DNA of 64,000 nt from Panonychus citri (lineage: Eukaryota > Arthropoda > Arachnida > Trombidiformes > Tetranychidae): assembly GCF_014898815.1 (NCBI RefSeq), contig NW_026515454.1:1116001-1180000 (forward strand), given 5' to 3'. The notes under the pieces were generated by a model, which was not told the origin of the DNA, made no database searches, and was given only the letters and a program-made list of their open reading frames with translations. Numbering within the stretch: position 1 is the stretch's first letter; each line of letters begins with the position of its first letter. Shown here piece by piece: positions 35,968 to 46,669 of the stretch. The position numbers and the translations under genes were made by a program.

Positions 35968-36869
35968 ATGTCTAATTATAAGAGGCGAGATTTTGATGGT
36001 AAGAAAGAAGGTGGTGATGGTGAACCAAGTGAAAAGATAATCAGACCAAAGCTTTTTAAAAGTGCTAAAGATCATTCAAAAAGGTTAATTGTGATTCTTG
36101 AAAAGGCAAATTTAGAAGTGATTAAAGTTGGAACTGGTGATAAGTATGAATTACTTAATTGTGATGATCATATGAGTTACATTCGTAAATTTAAAAAGGA
36201 TCCAGCTTTTTGTAGACCAGATATTACACATCAAGTAAGTAGAAGATGATAATTGAAAAATCTGATTACTATTCATTTATATTTATCATTTCTCTTTTCT
36301 TTTTTTTTTTTCTTTTTTTTCTTTTAGTGTCTTCTCATGTTGTTTGACAGTCCTTTAAATCGAGCTGGTTTACTTCAGGTTTATGTACATTCGATGCAAA
36401 ATGTATTGATTGAAATCAATCCGGCTACTCGATTTCCTCGGACGTTCAAAAGATTTGCTAATCTAATGGTTCAACTATTGCACAAATTAAGTATCAGAGC
36501 TGCTGGTGGATCTGATAGATTAATGCGAGTTATCAAAAATCCAATTACTGCACATTTACCAGTTGGATGTCGTAAGATAGGAACATCATTTAATTGTGAC
36601 AAATTAGTTACCTGTAAGGAATTGATTCCTTCAGATGAATCACCTTTAGCCATTGTCATTGGTGCCATGGCTCATGGACAGGTAAATATTATTTCTCAAT
36701 TGTTTTCACAATCAAAAGGACTAAAAATTATTTCTCTCTTTAATTTTCTATACAGACTGAAGCTGATTATGTTGAAGAAACTGTGGCAATCAGTCAATAT
36801 CCATTATCCGGAGCTTTAGCTTGTACAAAGATCGTTTCTGCTTTCGAAGAGGCTTGGGAAATACATTGA
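35968..36869 (+). CDS. EMG1: Ribosome biogenesis SPOUT methyltransferase EMG1/NEP1
   Basis: Three exons in phase: 35968-36234, 36328-36681 and 36756-36869; 244 residues, the same length as human EMG1. ATG 35968 begins MSNYKRRDFDG. Conserved stretches include LFDSPLNRAGLLQVYVH, IEINPATRFPRTFKRF, LPVGCRKIGTSF, AIVIGAMAHGQ (the SAM-binding SPOUT loop) and YPLSGALACTKIV near the trefoil-knot end. The family methylates N1 of a pseudouridine in 18S rRNA and assists assembly of the small ribosomal subunit in the nucleolus. It is convergent with NAA40 downstream. Confidence 0.95.
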
Positions 36870-37216
36870 AATCGATTATATATTTTAACGCTGTAATGAT
36901 CAATATCTTGACTTGATTCCATTAAAACTAAGCCACTTCGAAAATATGATTAACCGATTCTTATTAATCCACTAGGATTGATTGGTTTCTTTTCACATTG
37001 AAAGCAAACGATGGATCAACAATTAGTTTCAACTGATTAGCAAGATAACCTTTTCGAAATGTGGACCTTTTAAGCTCTTTAACTTTGACAATTAGTTTGT
37101 TTTCACATTGAATTAGATGATTGAGATGGAAAAGTTTAATTAGAAAAATAGAAAATTGTTTTATGTTGATGATTGTTTTGAGTGATTTTCTTACGAATTT
37201 AGATTAACCTTTAAAC
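36870..37216. other. Spacer between convergent EMG1 and NAA40
   Basis: About 350 bp of AT-rich 3' flank for both genes; nothing else seen. Confidence 0.6.
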
Positions 37217-37839
37217 TTAGAATCTCATAGCAAACGTTTTCGCCAAATTTTGATGGAGATCGAGGTCAATCATGTAACCACATTTGTTACGATAAAAATT
37301 CATCGCTTGTTGATTATGTTTAAGGCAAGTTAACATTAATTTAGGAAAATCAAATGTACACTTAAACCATAAAGTAAATCCATTAACCAGCTACCTAATC
37401 CTTTCCCTTGATAATTTGAGTCAATTTGTAGTTCATAACAATAGATTACACCTCGAGCACCATCCTCATCATAATCAAATCGAAAATGTGTAAATCCAAC
37501 TGGTTGATTATCCTTTAAATTGTAAACAATTAGAATCATCGCCTGAGAATTTTTAATCTCTTTCTCCTTTTGGCTTCTATTCCAACGCCAAACACAGGAA
37601 TTAAAAAGAGATTCCATATTTGATTGGATTAAATCGATTATCCATTGGAAAGTTTGACCATCAAGCTCTTTAGAAGGTAACAATTTAAGTGAATAACCAT
37701 CAAAACGATTAACTAATTGTTTATCTGCAATCAAGTCAAGATGATCACTTGTCTCATAAGCTTTTTTTATTCTAGTTGAGTAAATCTTTTTCAAAGCATC
37801 ACTACGACTTATTTTATTTCCCTTGATTGGTGGAGCCAT
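37217..37839 (-). CDS. NAA40: N-alpha-acetyltransferase 40 (histone N-terminal acetyltransferase), with one apparent frame break
   Basis: ATG 37839 to TAA 37217, about 207 residues if one base is restored near 37361-37366. The first frame gives a GNAT domain with VGFTHFRFDYDEDG, YCYELQIDS and the acetyl-CoA loop YQGKGLGSWLMDLL. It then stops early (GLSVHLIFLN). Shifting frame at TTTAA continues directly with KCTFDFPKLMLTCLKHNQQA and NFYRNKCGYMID, which aligns without gap to NAA40 (MLTVFKHN...). Splicing does not explain it: the only plausible GT-AG pair would remove the conserved MLTCLKHN segment. By family it acetylates the N-termini of histones H4 and H2A. Confidence 0.88.
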
Positions 37840-38576
37840 TTAACTGTCAAGTTGACTCACAATTTAACAATTAGTAAAAAAAATACAGAAAATCAAAACA
37901 GAAACAACAATTTAACAGAAACAATCAAGGAAAATGATCCAACACTTGAACGGAAAATTTTTTTAAATAAAATCGATCAAAAATCGATTTTGATTCCATT
38001 TAACCGAAAAATTGAAATTCTTTTCACAATTAATGTTTAATTCCAATGGTTATTCAACAATTAAGGAAAACAAAATTATTCTGAATGAGTGGCCAACCAA
38101 TTAGAATAGTTAATCAGTTGATTTAATTGTGAGAAAATTCTCTTAATCGAAAATTAACTTTCCCTCACTTTCTTTTTCGCAAGAAAATTGAAAAATCATC
38201 TGTTCCATTTGGTTTGTTTTCTAATTTTGTGTTGTGATGTTTTCGTTTCTCTTTCTAATTTGTTTGAATTGTTTCCAAATTATTTTTGATTAGTTAATCT
38301 ACAAAACTAATCTTCCGATATTGTTGACCAATTATCCAATGAGTGATTTAACCTGTTGACCATTTAACATTTAAAAACAAGTTACAATCATATTGACCAA
38401 CATCAGTTTCTTTGTGCTCTTCATACACTTGATGTTTCCTTCATTGTTTTAATTTAGTTTTTTTTTATTCTAATTGCTCTTAACATTTAATTAACGCCTA
38501 ATTGATTGATCATCTTGATTTTACTCTTGTCTTAACATTTTACCCTTTTGTCTTATCTAATTGAATTGATTAAAAA
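37840..38576. promoter_or_regulatory. Divergent promoter region of NAA40 and the dsRNA-binding protein gene
   Basis: No exon seen. Two ATCGAT words lie close together at about 37971-37988, resembling those in the ASCC1/EMG1 divergent promoter. Regulatory role inferred. Confidence 0.4.
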
Positions 38577-40288
38577 ATGGAAGTAAGTTGAATTTATATT
38601 AGTTGCGTTTCCATTAATCTTTGAATGAGATTTTCTTTGTCTTTGTTGATTCCATTTTCATTTCATCGCATTTTCGATTAATTTTTTTGTTCTCTTCTTC
38701 TTCTTCCATCTTGTTCTCCATCTTTAGCTTGCCAAGACTCCTGTCAATGTACTTAAAACCTTTTGTGCCAAAAAGAATTGGACCGTTGAGTATAACATGA
38801 TCTCCGAAGAGGGAAGAGTCCATGAGCCAACATTCACTTATCGGGTTTTCATCGAAGGTCAGTCATACCAACAACCTTAATTGTACCTTGAAAATCTTGA
38901 CCAATTGATGTTATTTTCTATTATTCCATAAAACTCCTCCAATAGAAACGGGTCATTCTGCTCTTGCCGCTGGTTTCAGTAAAAAAAAGGCCAAACAAGC
39001 GGCTGCCCTCAAGGCCTTACAAACCCTCGCCGAGAATGATGAAGAAGCAAAATCCGAATTGGAAACAATTGAAGACAGTATTCCAAAGTAAATAACAATA
39101 TCGATTTAATTTTCTTTCCTCAATTTCTCATGATGTTTTTTTCTATTCCTTTTATTTTCTTTGACAAATGATTCAGTGATTTGGAAACTTCGTTTGCCAC
39201 CGAAAAGTCAAATCCCGTCGGTAAATTGCAAGAAGTTTGCATGAAAAAGAAATGGTCTCCACCGAACTATCTTAGTGAAGAGGAAGACGGTCCACCACAT
39301 TGTAAGACTTTCACTATCACTTGTGTACTGGAAAATTTGGACCTCGAATCGAAAGGCCGAGATAAATCAAAGAAAGGCGGTAAAAAGATCGCAGCTCAAG
39401 AGATGCTCAACCTTCTCGAATTGAAAGGACTTTATGATGCTTCAAGTGATTCGGTAAAAGCGAAAAAAGAAATTGAAATAATCAACGAAAAAGTTATCGA
39501 TTCAGATCCTCCAATGAAAAATTTAACTCTTGTCGAAGAATAGAAATCATCTAATTCTCTTAATCATCTCTAGTCAACAATCAACAATTCAAATATAAAA
39601 CCAAAGATATTCAGTAATCTCATAGAGAACCCTAATATAAATATGAACCTCTACCCAGAATTTTCTTACCTTTAAATTTAATTTCTATCAAATGGTGATA
39701 CTCAATAGATTTAATATCTAATATTTGAATTAAAAAAAATCTATTTAATTTTAAATCGTAAAAATAGTTCACAATTGACATACAACTCGACGAAACGAAA
39801 TTTTAAATTGTTCGGCTAATCGATCAACTTAATCGTCCAACTAAATTCTCATCAATTGGTTTAATTGTTTTCGTCGATTTTTGTTTTCAGAGTAAAAGAG
39901 GGAAAAATTTTATTCCACTCAAAGGAGATGATTCCGAATGTGATAAAATCGTCAACTTTTCCGGGAATTGACTGACCCCTCACATCATAACCTCGACGAG
40001 GTCATTTCAATAATAGACAACAATGAAAGTGAAACAATTAATCAGCCTGATCGTGATTATGTCACAGCTCTAAATAAGGCAAGCCAATTTATCGGAGTAG
40101 AAAATAAGATTATTGAAATCAACAATTCTACCGACGGTAATTTCCATGTTGCTATTCACCTGAAAGCTGATACATTGAATCATCTTCCAATTTTAACCGG
40201 ATACGGAACTGATGAAATCCTTTCCAAGGCCAAACAAAAAGCGGCTTTTACTGCGCTCACTTTATTGGATAAAGTTCGATACGTTTAA
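38577..40288 (+). CDS. Loquacious/TARBP2/PRKRA-type double-stranded RNA-binding protein
   Basis: Exons: 38577-38582 (only ATG GAA), 38728-38857, 38946-39087, 39177-39453 or to TAG 39543, and 39891-40288. The first joins give dsRBM1 (KTPVNVLKTFCAKKNWTVEY ... FSKKKAKQAAALKAL). Exon 4 gives dsRBM2 (NPVGKLQEVCMKKKW ... GGKKIAAQEMLNLL). Exon 5 carries a third, degenerate dsRBM (FHVAIHLKADTL ... KAKQKAAFTALTLL). Three motifs in this order are typical of the Dicer partners Loqs/TRBP/PACT. Exon 4 either runs to its own stop (two-dsRBM form) or splices at GATTCG/gtaaaa. The long form needs one extra base in GGG at 39963-39965. Spliced in phase, exon 5 otherwise stops at 39967-39969. Confidence 0.85.
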
Positions 40289-40610
40289 TCATCGAAATTC
40301 ATTATTTTAACAATCAATTTTAATCTCATTTTATCGCCAGAAAAATATATCTATTAACCATAATTATTATTATTGTATTATTTTAATAACGAAAAATGGT
40401 TTTTATGTTAATCTTAATTTTTAAAAGTATTGAATTGAATTTAACAGGAAGAAAATAAATTGTAAATATTGGAAAGTTAATCAATTGCAATAATTTAACA
40501 GAATTTAAGAGAAAACAAAATTTTCAATAATTAATAACGAATATTAAATTTGATTCTAAGAGATGGAAAATTGGAATTATCTAAGTAACAATTTGAATTG
40601 TTCAATATTT
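40289..40610. other. Spacer between convergent dsRBP and LACTB2-A genes
   Basis: AT-rich 3' flanks; no coding signal. Confidence 0.6.
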
Positions 40611-41865
40611 TTAAAGTCCTTTTAAACATTGATTACGATCACCTTTAATCCAATAATGAGCTTGATCAGCTAAATCATCAGTTTCTAATTTAATGAAAGA
40701 GACAATTATTAAAATGTAAACAATCAAGATTAATAACAATCGACTTACCAACTGCTTGATCTTTCAGTAATTTTTGTAAATGATGAGTAACGGTAAAAGC
40801 AGCAGCGGGATAAAGTTCCTTGGGCTTATCCTTAATTTGACATTCGGGGCAAGAGAAAAATAATCATTAAAGAATTGTCATAAATGTGCATTAATTAACT
40901 TCTAATTGTACCTTGAAAATAATGGAAACAATTTCACCAATTGTGATTCCTAGAGAGCCAACAGATTGGATGCAAGCTAATATTTGTCGTTCTCGATTCA
41001 TACGACGACCGATCAAGTCTTTAATTTTTTCCTTTGGATTTAAAACTTCAGAACCATGACCAGGGTAAATTTTGACAGGATTAAGTGATGAAATTTTTTC
41101 CAATGATTTCAAATAATCACTGAGATCTTCAAATATCTACAAAGAGGCAAAGAAAAGTTTAAATATTTTGATTCTTTTTTTTTTGATATCAATCAGCTGA
41201 TCAGGTAGACTTACAGTACTTCCTTCACCAAGAACACAATCTCCAGCGAAAACAGTATTTTCTTCATCTAATAGTAGAACTGCATGATCATCAGCATGAC
41301 CTGGGGTATGATAAACTCTAATCAAGGAAAAAGAACAAGTAATTAATGTATATACTAATTAAAACAGAACGATTTAGAAACAAATTCTTACCTTAATGTT
41401 GTTAGTCCATCAACTTCAATTTTTTGTTCATCTACTAAATACTCATAGGAAATCCTATCGTTACGAATGTCACGTTTATCGTTTTTAAATTTAAAAACTT
41501 TACAATCTAATAAAAGGGAAAATTAATTGGGTAAATTATCAATAATTAAGATAATGAGAATGATGTAACTTACCTGATGAGGGTTCGGTTAGACCAAGAA
41601 CATTGAGTATACCACCAATGTGATCAGGATGCCAATGAGTGATAATTATGTTGGACAATTTAAGTTGATTAGAGTTGAGAACATCTTTAAGTAGGTTAAT
41701 ATATTCTTGATTATCCTTATCACCAGTATCAATTAAAATCCTTTCCTTTCCAGTTCCAATTAGGTAAGTGTTGGTTCCTTGAAGGGTAAATGGACCGGGA
41801 TTACAACCGAGAATACGAATCACTCTTTCTGATAATTTAGTCACTTTGGGGATAATTGTTGACAT
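40611..41865 (-). CDS. LACTB2-like metallo-beta-lactamase-fold endoribonuclease, copy A
   Basis: Six exons in phase: 41574-41865, 41392-41506, 41215-41317, 40912-41136, 40749-40830 and 40611-40684; 296 residues from ATG 41865. Metal-binding motifs are intact: THWHPDHIGG (HxHxDH), PGHADDH, the Asp of FAGDCVLGEGS, and YPGHGSEV. A C-terminal helical region follows (winged-helix-like in LACTB2). Human LACTB2 is a mitochondrial single-strand RNA endonuclease of similar length. No obvious presequence is seen here. It is an inverted paralogue of the gene at 51740-53049 with the same intron positions; exon 1 is almost identical between them. Confidence 0.93.
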
Positions 41866-44800
41866 AATCAAAACAAGACTATTGGTTATTGTATAAGAAT
41901 AAATAACAATTAAAATGAAACTTGAATTTTAAATGATGAAATTCAACAATAACAATTAATAAAGGTCTCGGTGATATCGTTTGGATGAGTATGAGTGTTG
42001 ACAAATGAGCAAATTGGTTAACTTTGAGTTCACATGGACTAATTAAACTTTCCGATCAGATTGTTAATTTCAATTACGGTTTGAAGATGGCAATTAAACA
42101 GCTATGGTGAAGAGAGAAAAAACCATCAACAATTATAAACATGAAGAGAACCAGTTTCAAAATATCAAGATGAAAATTTCCTTCTCTGTAAGATTTTAGT
42201 TATTGTTGTAATGTTTTTATCATTGATAATTATTATCCTTGAATTGTTATCATCATTATAGTTGATTGTTGACTATAACTTATTATGATCTAAATTTAAT
42301 TAAGATGATCAGAGACAAAGAGACAAGTTCCATTTGACCAATTTGATTCTAATAATAAGCACAATTACCGATGGAATCACTTGATTTGTTTTTAAATCTT
42401 CAACTGGATTGGGAAAAAATAGAAAATAAAAGTAAAACTATATCAATGGAGGGAATATTTAAAAGAGAAAATTGTTCCAATTAAAATGGAACATTAATTG
42501 TATTGATTTGAAACCATTCATATCTAAAGTGATCAACGATTAAATTGTATTGATTGGGCTTTAGATAAACAGAGAATCAAATGAAATTGAAACAATTGGT
42601 TTATCTTACTTTTTGTTTAAAGGGATAAAATTAATTGTAAAGTAAATTGTTATTTTGATCTAATTAATTTACGAATCCTTTCAATTCATTGAGAAAGTGA
42701 GTCCAGGTAACAATTAAAACAAGTAGCTTTTGGTTAGAATCAAAGTTTCCATTGTTTTAACCGATTCTTTTCAAAATCCATCTTTTCACCGTTGGGTTGA
42801 CCTTTTTTTTGCTCTTCTATTGTTGAAACTATTATATGAGATTAGAAAAAAAAATAAAGAAAATTATTGTAATTAGTTAACCTTTTTTTTCACTTTTGAT
42901 TTACATTAATCGCGAAACATTTTTATATGTAAGTTGAATGATCTGATTACCATTTCACATAATCCGGTAAATATTGAGCAATTTGCTTTGTTGATTAGAG
43001 TTGCACTTAGATAATCAGGAGAAGAAAAAATTTCAAAACAATATAAATTCACTTGAGTCTTATAATTAATTTAAGTTTCTCAATTTGATGAGAAAATATT
43101 AAAACAATAACTCGAACCAAGGAAAGTAATACAGGTTCACTTTTTTGTTTTCCACAATCAAAAGATCACAATTAGGAAGCTAAATGGAAAAACAAAATGA
43201 TTAATTCTCAAAGTAAATTAAAGAGAGAGAACAAGAAGAAAACTAATCACAATTAAACTGTAACAATAAATTAGCTTCTCGATTCCCAAGTAAATCTTCA
43301 AATTTGATTCAAGTAAAAGCGAACATAAGACAGAAGAATACAAACCTTTCAATGGAAATTACATTAATTAAACGTTAATTTTAATCCACAAAACTAATTA
43401 ATTAATCAACAGAAAAGTAAACAAATTAAATTAACAAAAAAAAGAAAAAAAATTCGCTCATATGTTCGGGGATCTTTTCCTAATAACGAAAAGTAGAAAC
43501 GAATTTTTTTCTTTCCAAATTGTTTATAAATTCATTTGATTAATTGTTCCAATTGATTGACTAACCATTGTGAAGTAATTAAGATAATCTGATGATCATC
43601 TGGACAATAAAAGGTGAATTAAAGTGAATAATCTGATTCTAATCATTAGAATAATCAATTTCGACCTCAATTGTTTTAATCTTTTGTTTATGTTTCTCAT
43701 TTAAGTGAATAGATTTTTTTTTCATCTCCAACAAAAGTGATTATTTTAATTCTTGATTCTTAATTTTCTGATTGTTTTATTTATTTTTAATTCTTTTTCA
43801 TGATGTGATCTTAATTTATTCAGGTAACAGTTAAAAATGTCAATAATCTTTCATCTATTCTTTTGATTTAATCTCCGAATGGTTGTCCAAGTGATTGACA
43901 GAAACATAACAATATCAATCTACCTATTTGGAGACAATCAAAAGATACTCTCTTTTTTTGTCGCATTGATGCAAGTTAATTAACGTAAAAATTAAGGTGA
44001 TGGTGGACACATTAAGATGTAATTAATTGTAGGCCTACAATTTATATTAACCAGGCGATCCAATTTGGGCTGTAACAACAATTTAACCTGTTGAATTGCA
44101 AGGGAAATGTGAACATCTCATCTCACCTTGAATACCATTAAATTAACCCAAGAATCTGGTTAATTGTTGAAATTAAATGGTAACAATCAACTAAATAAAT
44201 CGAGAACATCAACATCGTGCTCTTGATTACTCTTAATTATTCACCAATTAGCCGGTAAGTTGATAATAATAGTGATTCCACCTTAGTAATAATTTTTTAT
44301 TTCTTTTCTCTTATAATGTCCAGCTAATGTTACCATTCTCACAAGTTAATTGTTCCCAAATGATTTAGCCCTTTAATCATTTTAATGTCACTTTTTCCCG
44401 GTCAACTAACTGCGGTTGTTTCTCATAGAAAGAGAATTAGGAAGAAGAAAAATTCAAATTATCTTCTGTAACGTGTTAAAATCTTATCCCGATGCCCTCA
44501 GGTCACAGTGAAAAACAAAAAAAAAGGATAATAAGATCAACAGATTATGAGATGATTATTGATGATGATGATGATAATTATTGTAATTAAAATCATCAAC
44601 TCGTATGAAATGTAGGATATTTTCAAGGAAGATGTTAATTGACAATCAACTGCGGAAGAGTTTGTCTCTAAAACCAATTGGAAGACAATTAAATTGATGA
44701 GAAGAAAAAACTTTAAATTTAATTTTTAGATTATTATTGTTATAATAATGTTATCAAATTGTATTTACAGGTAAGAGGAAAAATATAATACATTGGATAA

Positions 44801-45052
44801 TTTATTTGCTTAATTGTGATTTAGATAATCTGGAAACAAATGTAATCATGATTTAGTTTGTTAGCAAATTGTAAGAAATTGAATTAGTAGTAATTTTTGA
44901 TTGTTCTCTTTTTTTTTGATTATTTAGGTTGATTATCTTTGCTTACCAAGAGATGGAAATCAGAGGAAGATTAAGTTTAATTGGTTAGATTGTATTCCAA
45001 TGATAATGGCGATTAATTGTTGCTGATGATGATTTAATTGTTTATATTACAA
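41866..45052. other. Intergenic AT-rich region
   Basis: No exon found. An imperfect inverted repeat lies at about 43436-43516 (AAAGAAAAAAAATTCG against CGAATTTTTTTCTTT). TTAATTGTT-type words are frequent. Confidence 0.55.
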
Positions 45053-45874
45053 TTAGATTGGAATTGATCTTCCATAAGAATAGATTCTCGTTGAAAGTGT
45101 TGATGTCGATGAAAGTAAACCATTTGAATTATATGGCGATCGTATTGTTGAACTTAAATTGTTGTTATCGTTTTTACAATGATTTGAGTAATTACTTAGA
45201 TTTGGTGGTGAAATTTCATAAGATTGTTCAATTATCCAGGAAACAACTCGATCTCTCCTTTTAATCCCATCGACGTCCACTTTTGGTTTATCGGTTAATC
45301 CAAGGATCGTTGAAGCTGCATGATTATAATATGAAATTAACGCTCTTACAGTTAACCAGAAATTAATCAACGATAAGAGACAAGAGAGACTTGAAATGAT
45401 CAATATAATACAATTAATCATAACCAAAGGTCGACGTAGATCGGGTGGACGCCATTTCTCATTGGTACTAATGATTTCCTTTCGATCGCCAATTTCAACG
45501 ATAAGATCTTTTGGTTCACAAAGTAGGAAACCATTGGCAGCGACAATGGTCACAAATGAAATGGCCGCGGTGGTAAAAATGGCGGAGAAAAAGTTTATCT
45601 TTAACAAGATAAGTGAGAGATCATTTCGACCTGAGGTTATACCCAAAAGTCCACTGACAATGACTATTAGCCCAATCCAAATGGCCGAGTAAAGGTTAAC
45701 TGGTGACGATTCAAGAGGATAAATAAGTACACCGAAAATTGTAATGGTCACTCCACAAATTGACTGACCAGTTCCAATGGCTACAACTGAACGTCCAGGA
45801 TAAAATTGACAAAGTCCACTTTCCTTGACCAATAGTTGTTTAATCCTGGGAATCGTTGGCACTTCACTCATCAT
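45053..45874 (-). CDS. Four-transmembrane protein of unknown function (CD20/sarcospan-like topology)
   Basis: Intronless, 273 residues from ATG 45874 (or the next codon, 45871); the open frame upstream of this has no ATG. Hydrophobic helices lie at about 29-51, 63-82, 92-114 and 153-175. A longer loop of about 38 residues between helices 3 and 4 contains LLCEPKDLIVEIGDRKE. The C-terminal tail of nearly 90 residues is Ser/Asn-rich with basic patches (GIKRRDRVVSW). Two cytosolic ends are expected. The topology resembles MS4A/CD20, sarcospan or related tetraspan families, but there is no diagnostic CCG motif, so it is not a true tetraspanin. Function not recognised. Confidence 0.75.
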   Translation of the reverse strand: MMSEVPTIPRIKQLLVKESGLCQFYPGRSVVAIGTGQSICGVTITIFGVLIYPLESSPVNLYSAIWIGLIVIVSGLLGITSGRNDLSLILLKINFFSAIFTTAAISFVTIVAANGFLLCEPKDLIVEIGDRKEIISTNEKWRPPDLRRPLVMINCIILIISSLSCLLSLINFWLTVRALISYYNHAASTILGLTDKPKVDVDGIKRRDRVVSWIIEQSYEISPPNLSNYSNHCKNDNNNLSSTIRSPYNSNGLLSSTSTLSTRIYSYGRSIPI

Positions 45875-46375
45875 GATTTGAATTGATAATAATTTTTTCA
45901 ATCAACGTAATAACCGGTCACATAAACAATAACAACAATCCACAGTTAACATTGATTAAAATCATTGGTGAAAAACAATCAATCAAATCATATTGTTAAT
46001 CCAATCCTCATAATGATACAGTAATTCACAAGAAAAAAAAACCAAATCCAAGTCAACGATTTAAACAAATAAGTTGACAAACCACAACAATTTGTTTTCC
46101 CCTTAACCAATTCAACTGAATTAACTAATTTTGGATAATATTTCACTTGGACAAGACGATCAACTGATGATGATAAAAACAGTTATGAAAACAACAGAGT
46201 AACAATTTAAAATTAAGGTAAACTCATAATGTGTCAATAAGACGATTTCGTTATTATCTTATTACTATTAACCAAGAAAACAATTGTTTCTGTTGATTAC
46301 CTGTTTGATTGTGAGTTTGTTTGTGTGTGCACATCAACAACAATTATGTTAATACAATTAGGCCACCGTAAGTAT

Positions 46376-46432
46376 AGAGAGAGAGAGAGAGAGAGAGAGA
46401 GCAAGTGAGTGAGTGAGTTAGCGAGAGAGAGG
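46376..46432. repeat. GA dinucleotide microsatellite
   Basis: About thirteen GA units, then GTGA and GCGA variants to about 46432. On the minus strand it reads as CT. Confidence 0.85.
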
Positions 46433-46569
46433 TAAAGAGATACATCCAAGAATCGGTGAGCCGGTGAAATGAAGAGTTTTCATCTTTATCTTCATCCTCA
46501 TCTTCCAAACCTGATTCATCTTCATCATCTTTTTTTTTATCATCCTTAACATTACCTCCTTTATCTTAC

Positions 46570-46669
46570 CTGTTGATTTGGGCCCTTGACCTCCTCCTCC
46601 TCCGCTTATACCTTTTTCCAGGCCACCTCTATCCATTCCGTTCCCCACCCAATTGTCTTTCACCTTCAT
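46570..46669 (-). CDS. Possible orphan first exon, Gly-rich
   Basis: ATG 46669 opens MKVKDNWVGNGMDRGGLEK followed by GISGGGGGQGPKST, with a good donor ACAG/gtaaga at 46570. The GC content is above its surroundings. No second exon could be linked; the four-TM gene downstream does not offer an obvious acceptor in the right phase. It may be the 5' exon of an unseen gene or chance. Confidence 0.3.

Noticed and set aside
37300..37366. A GT-AG intron in NAA40 (gtgtac ... caacaag) instead of a frameshift
   Set aside because: It would restore frame but remove the conserved KLMLTCLKHNQQ segment of the GNAT fold, and at about 55 bp it has a poor acceptor.
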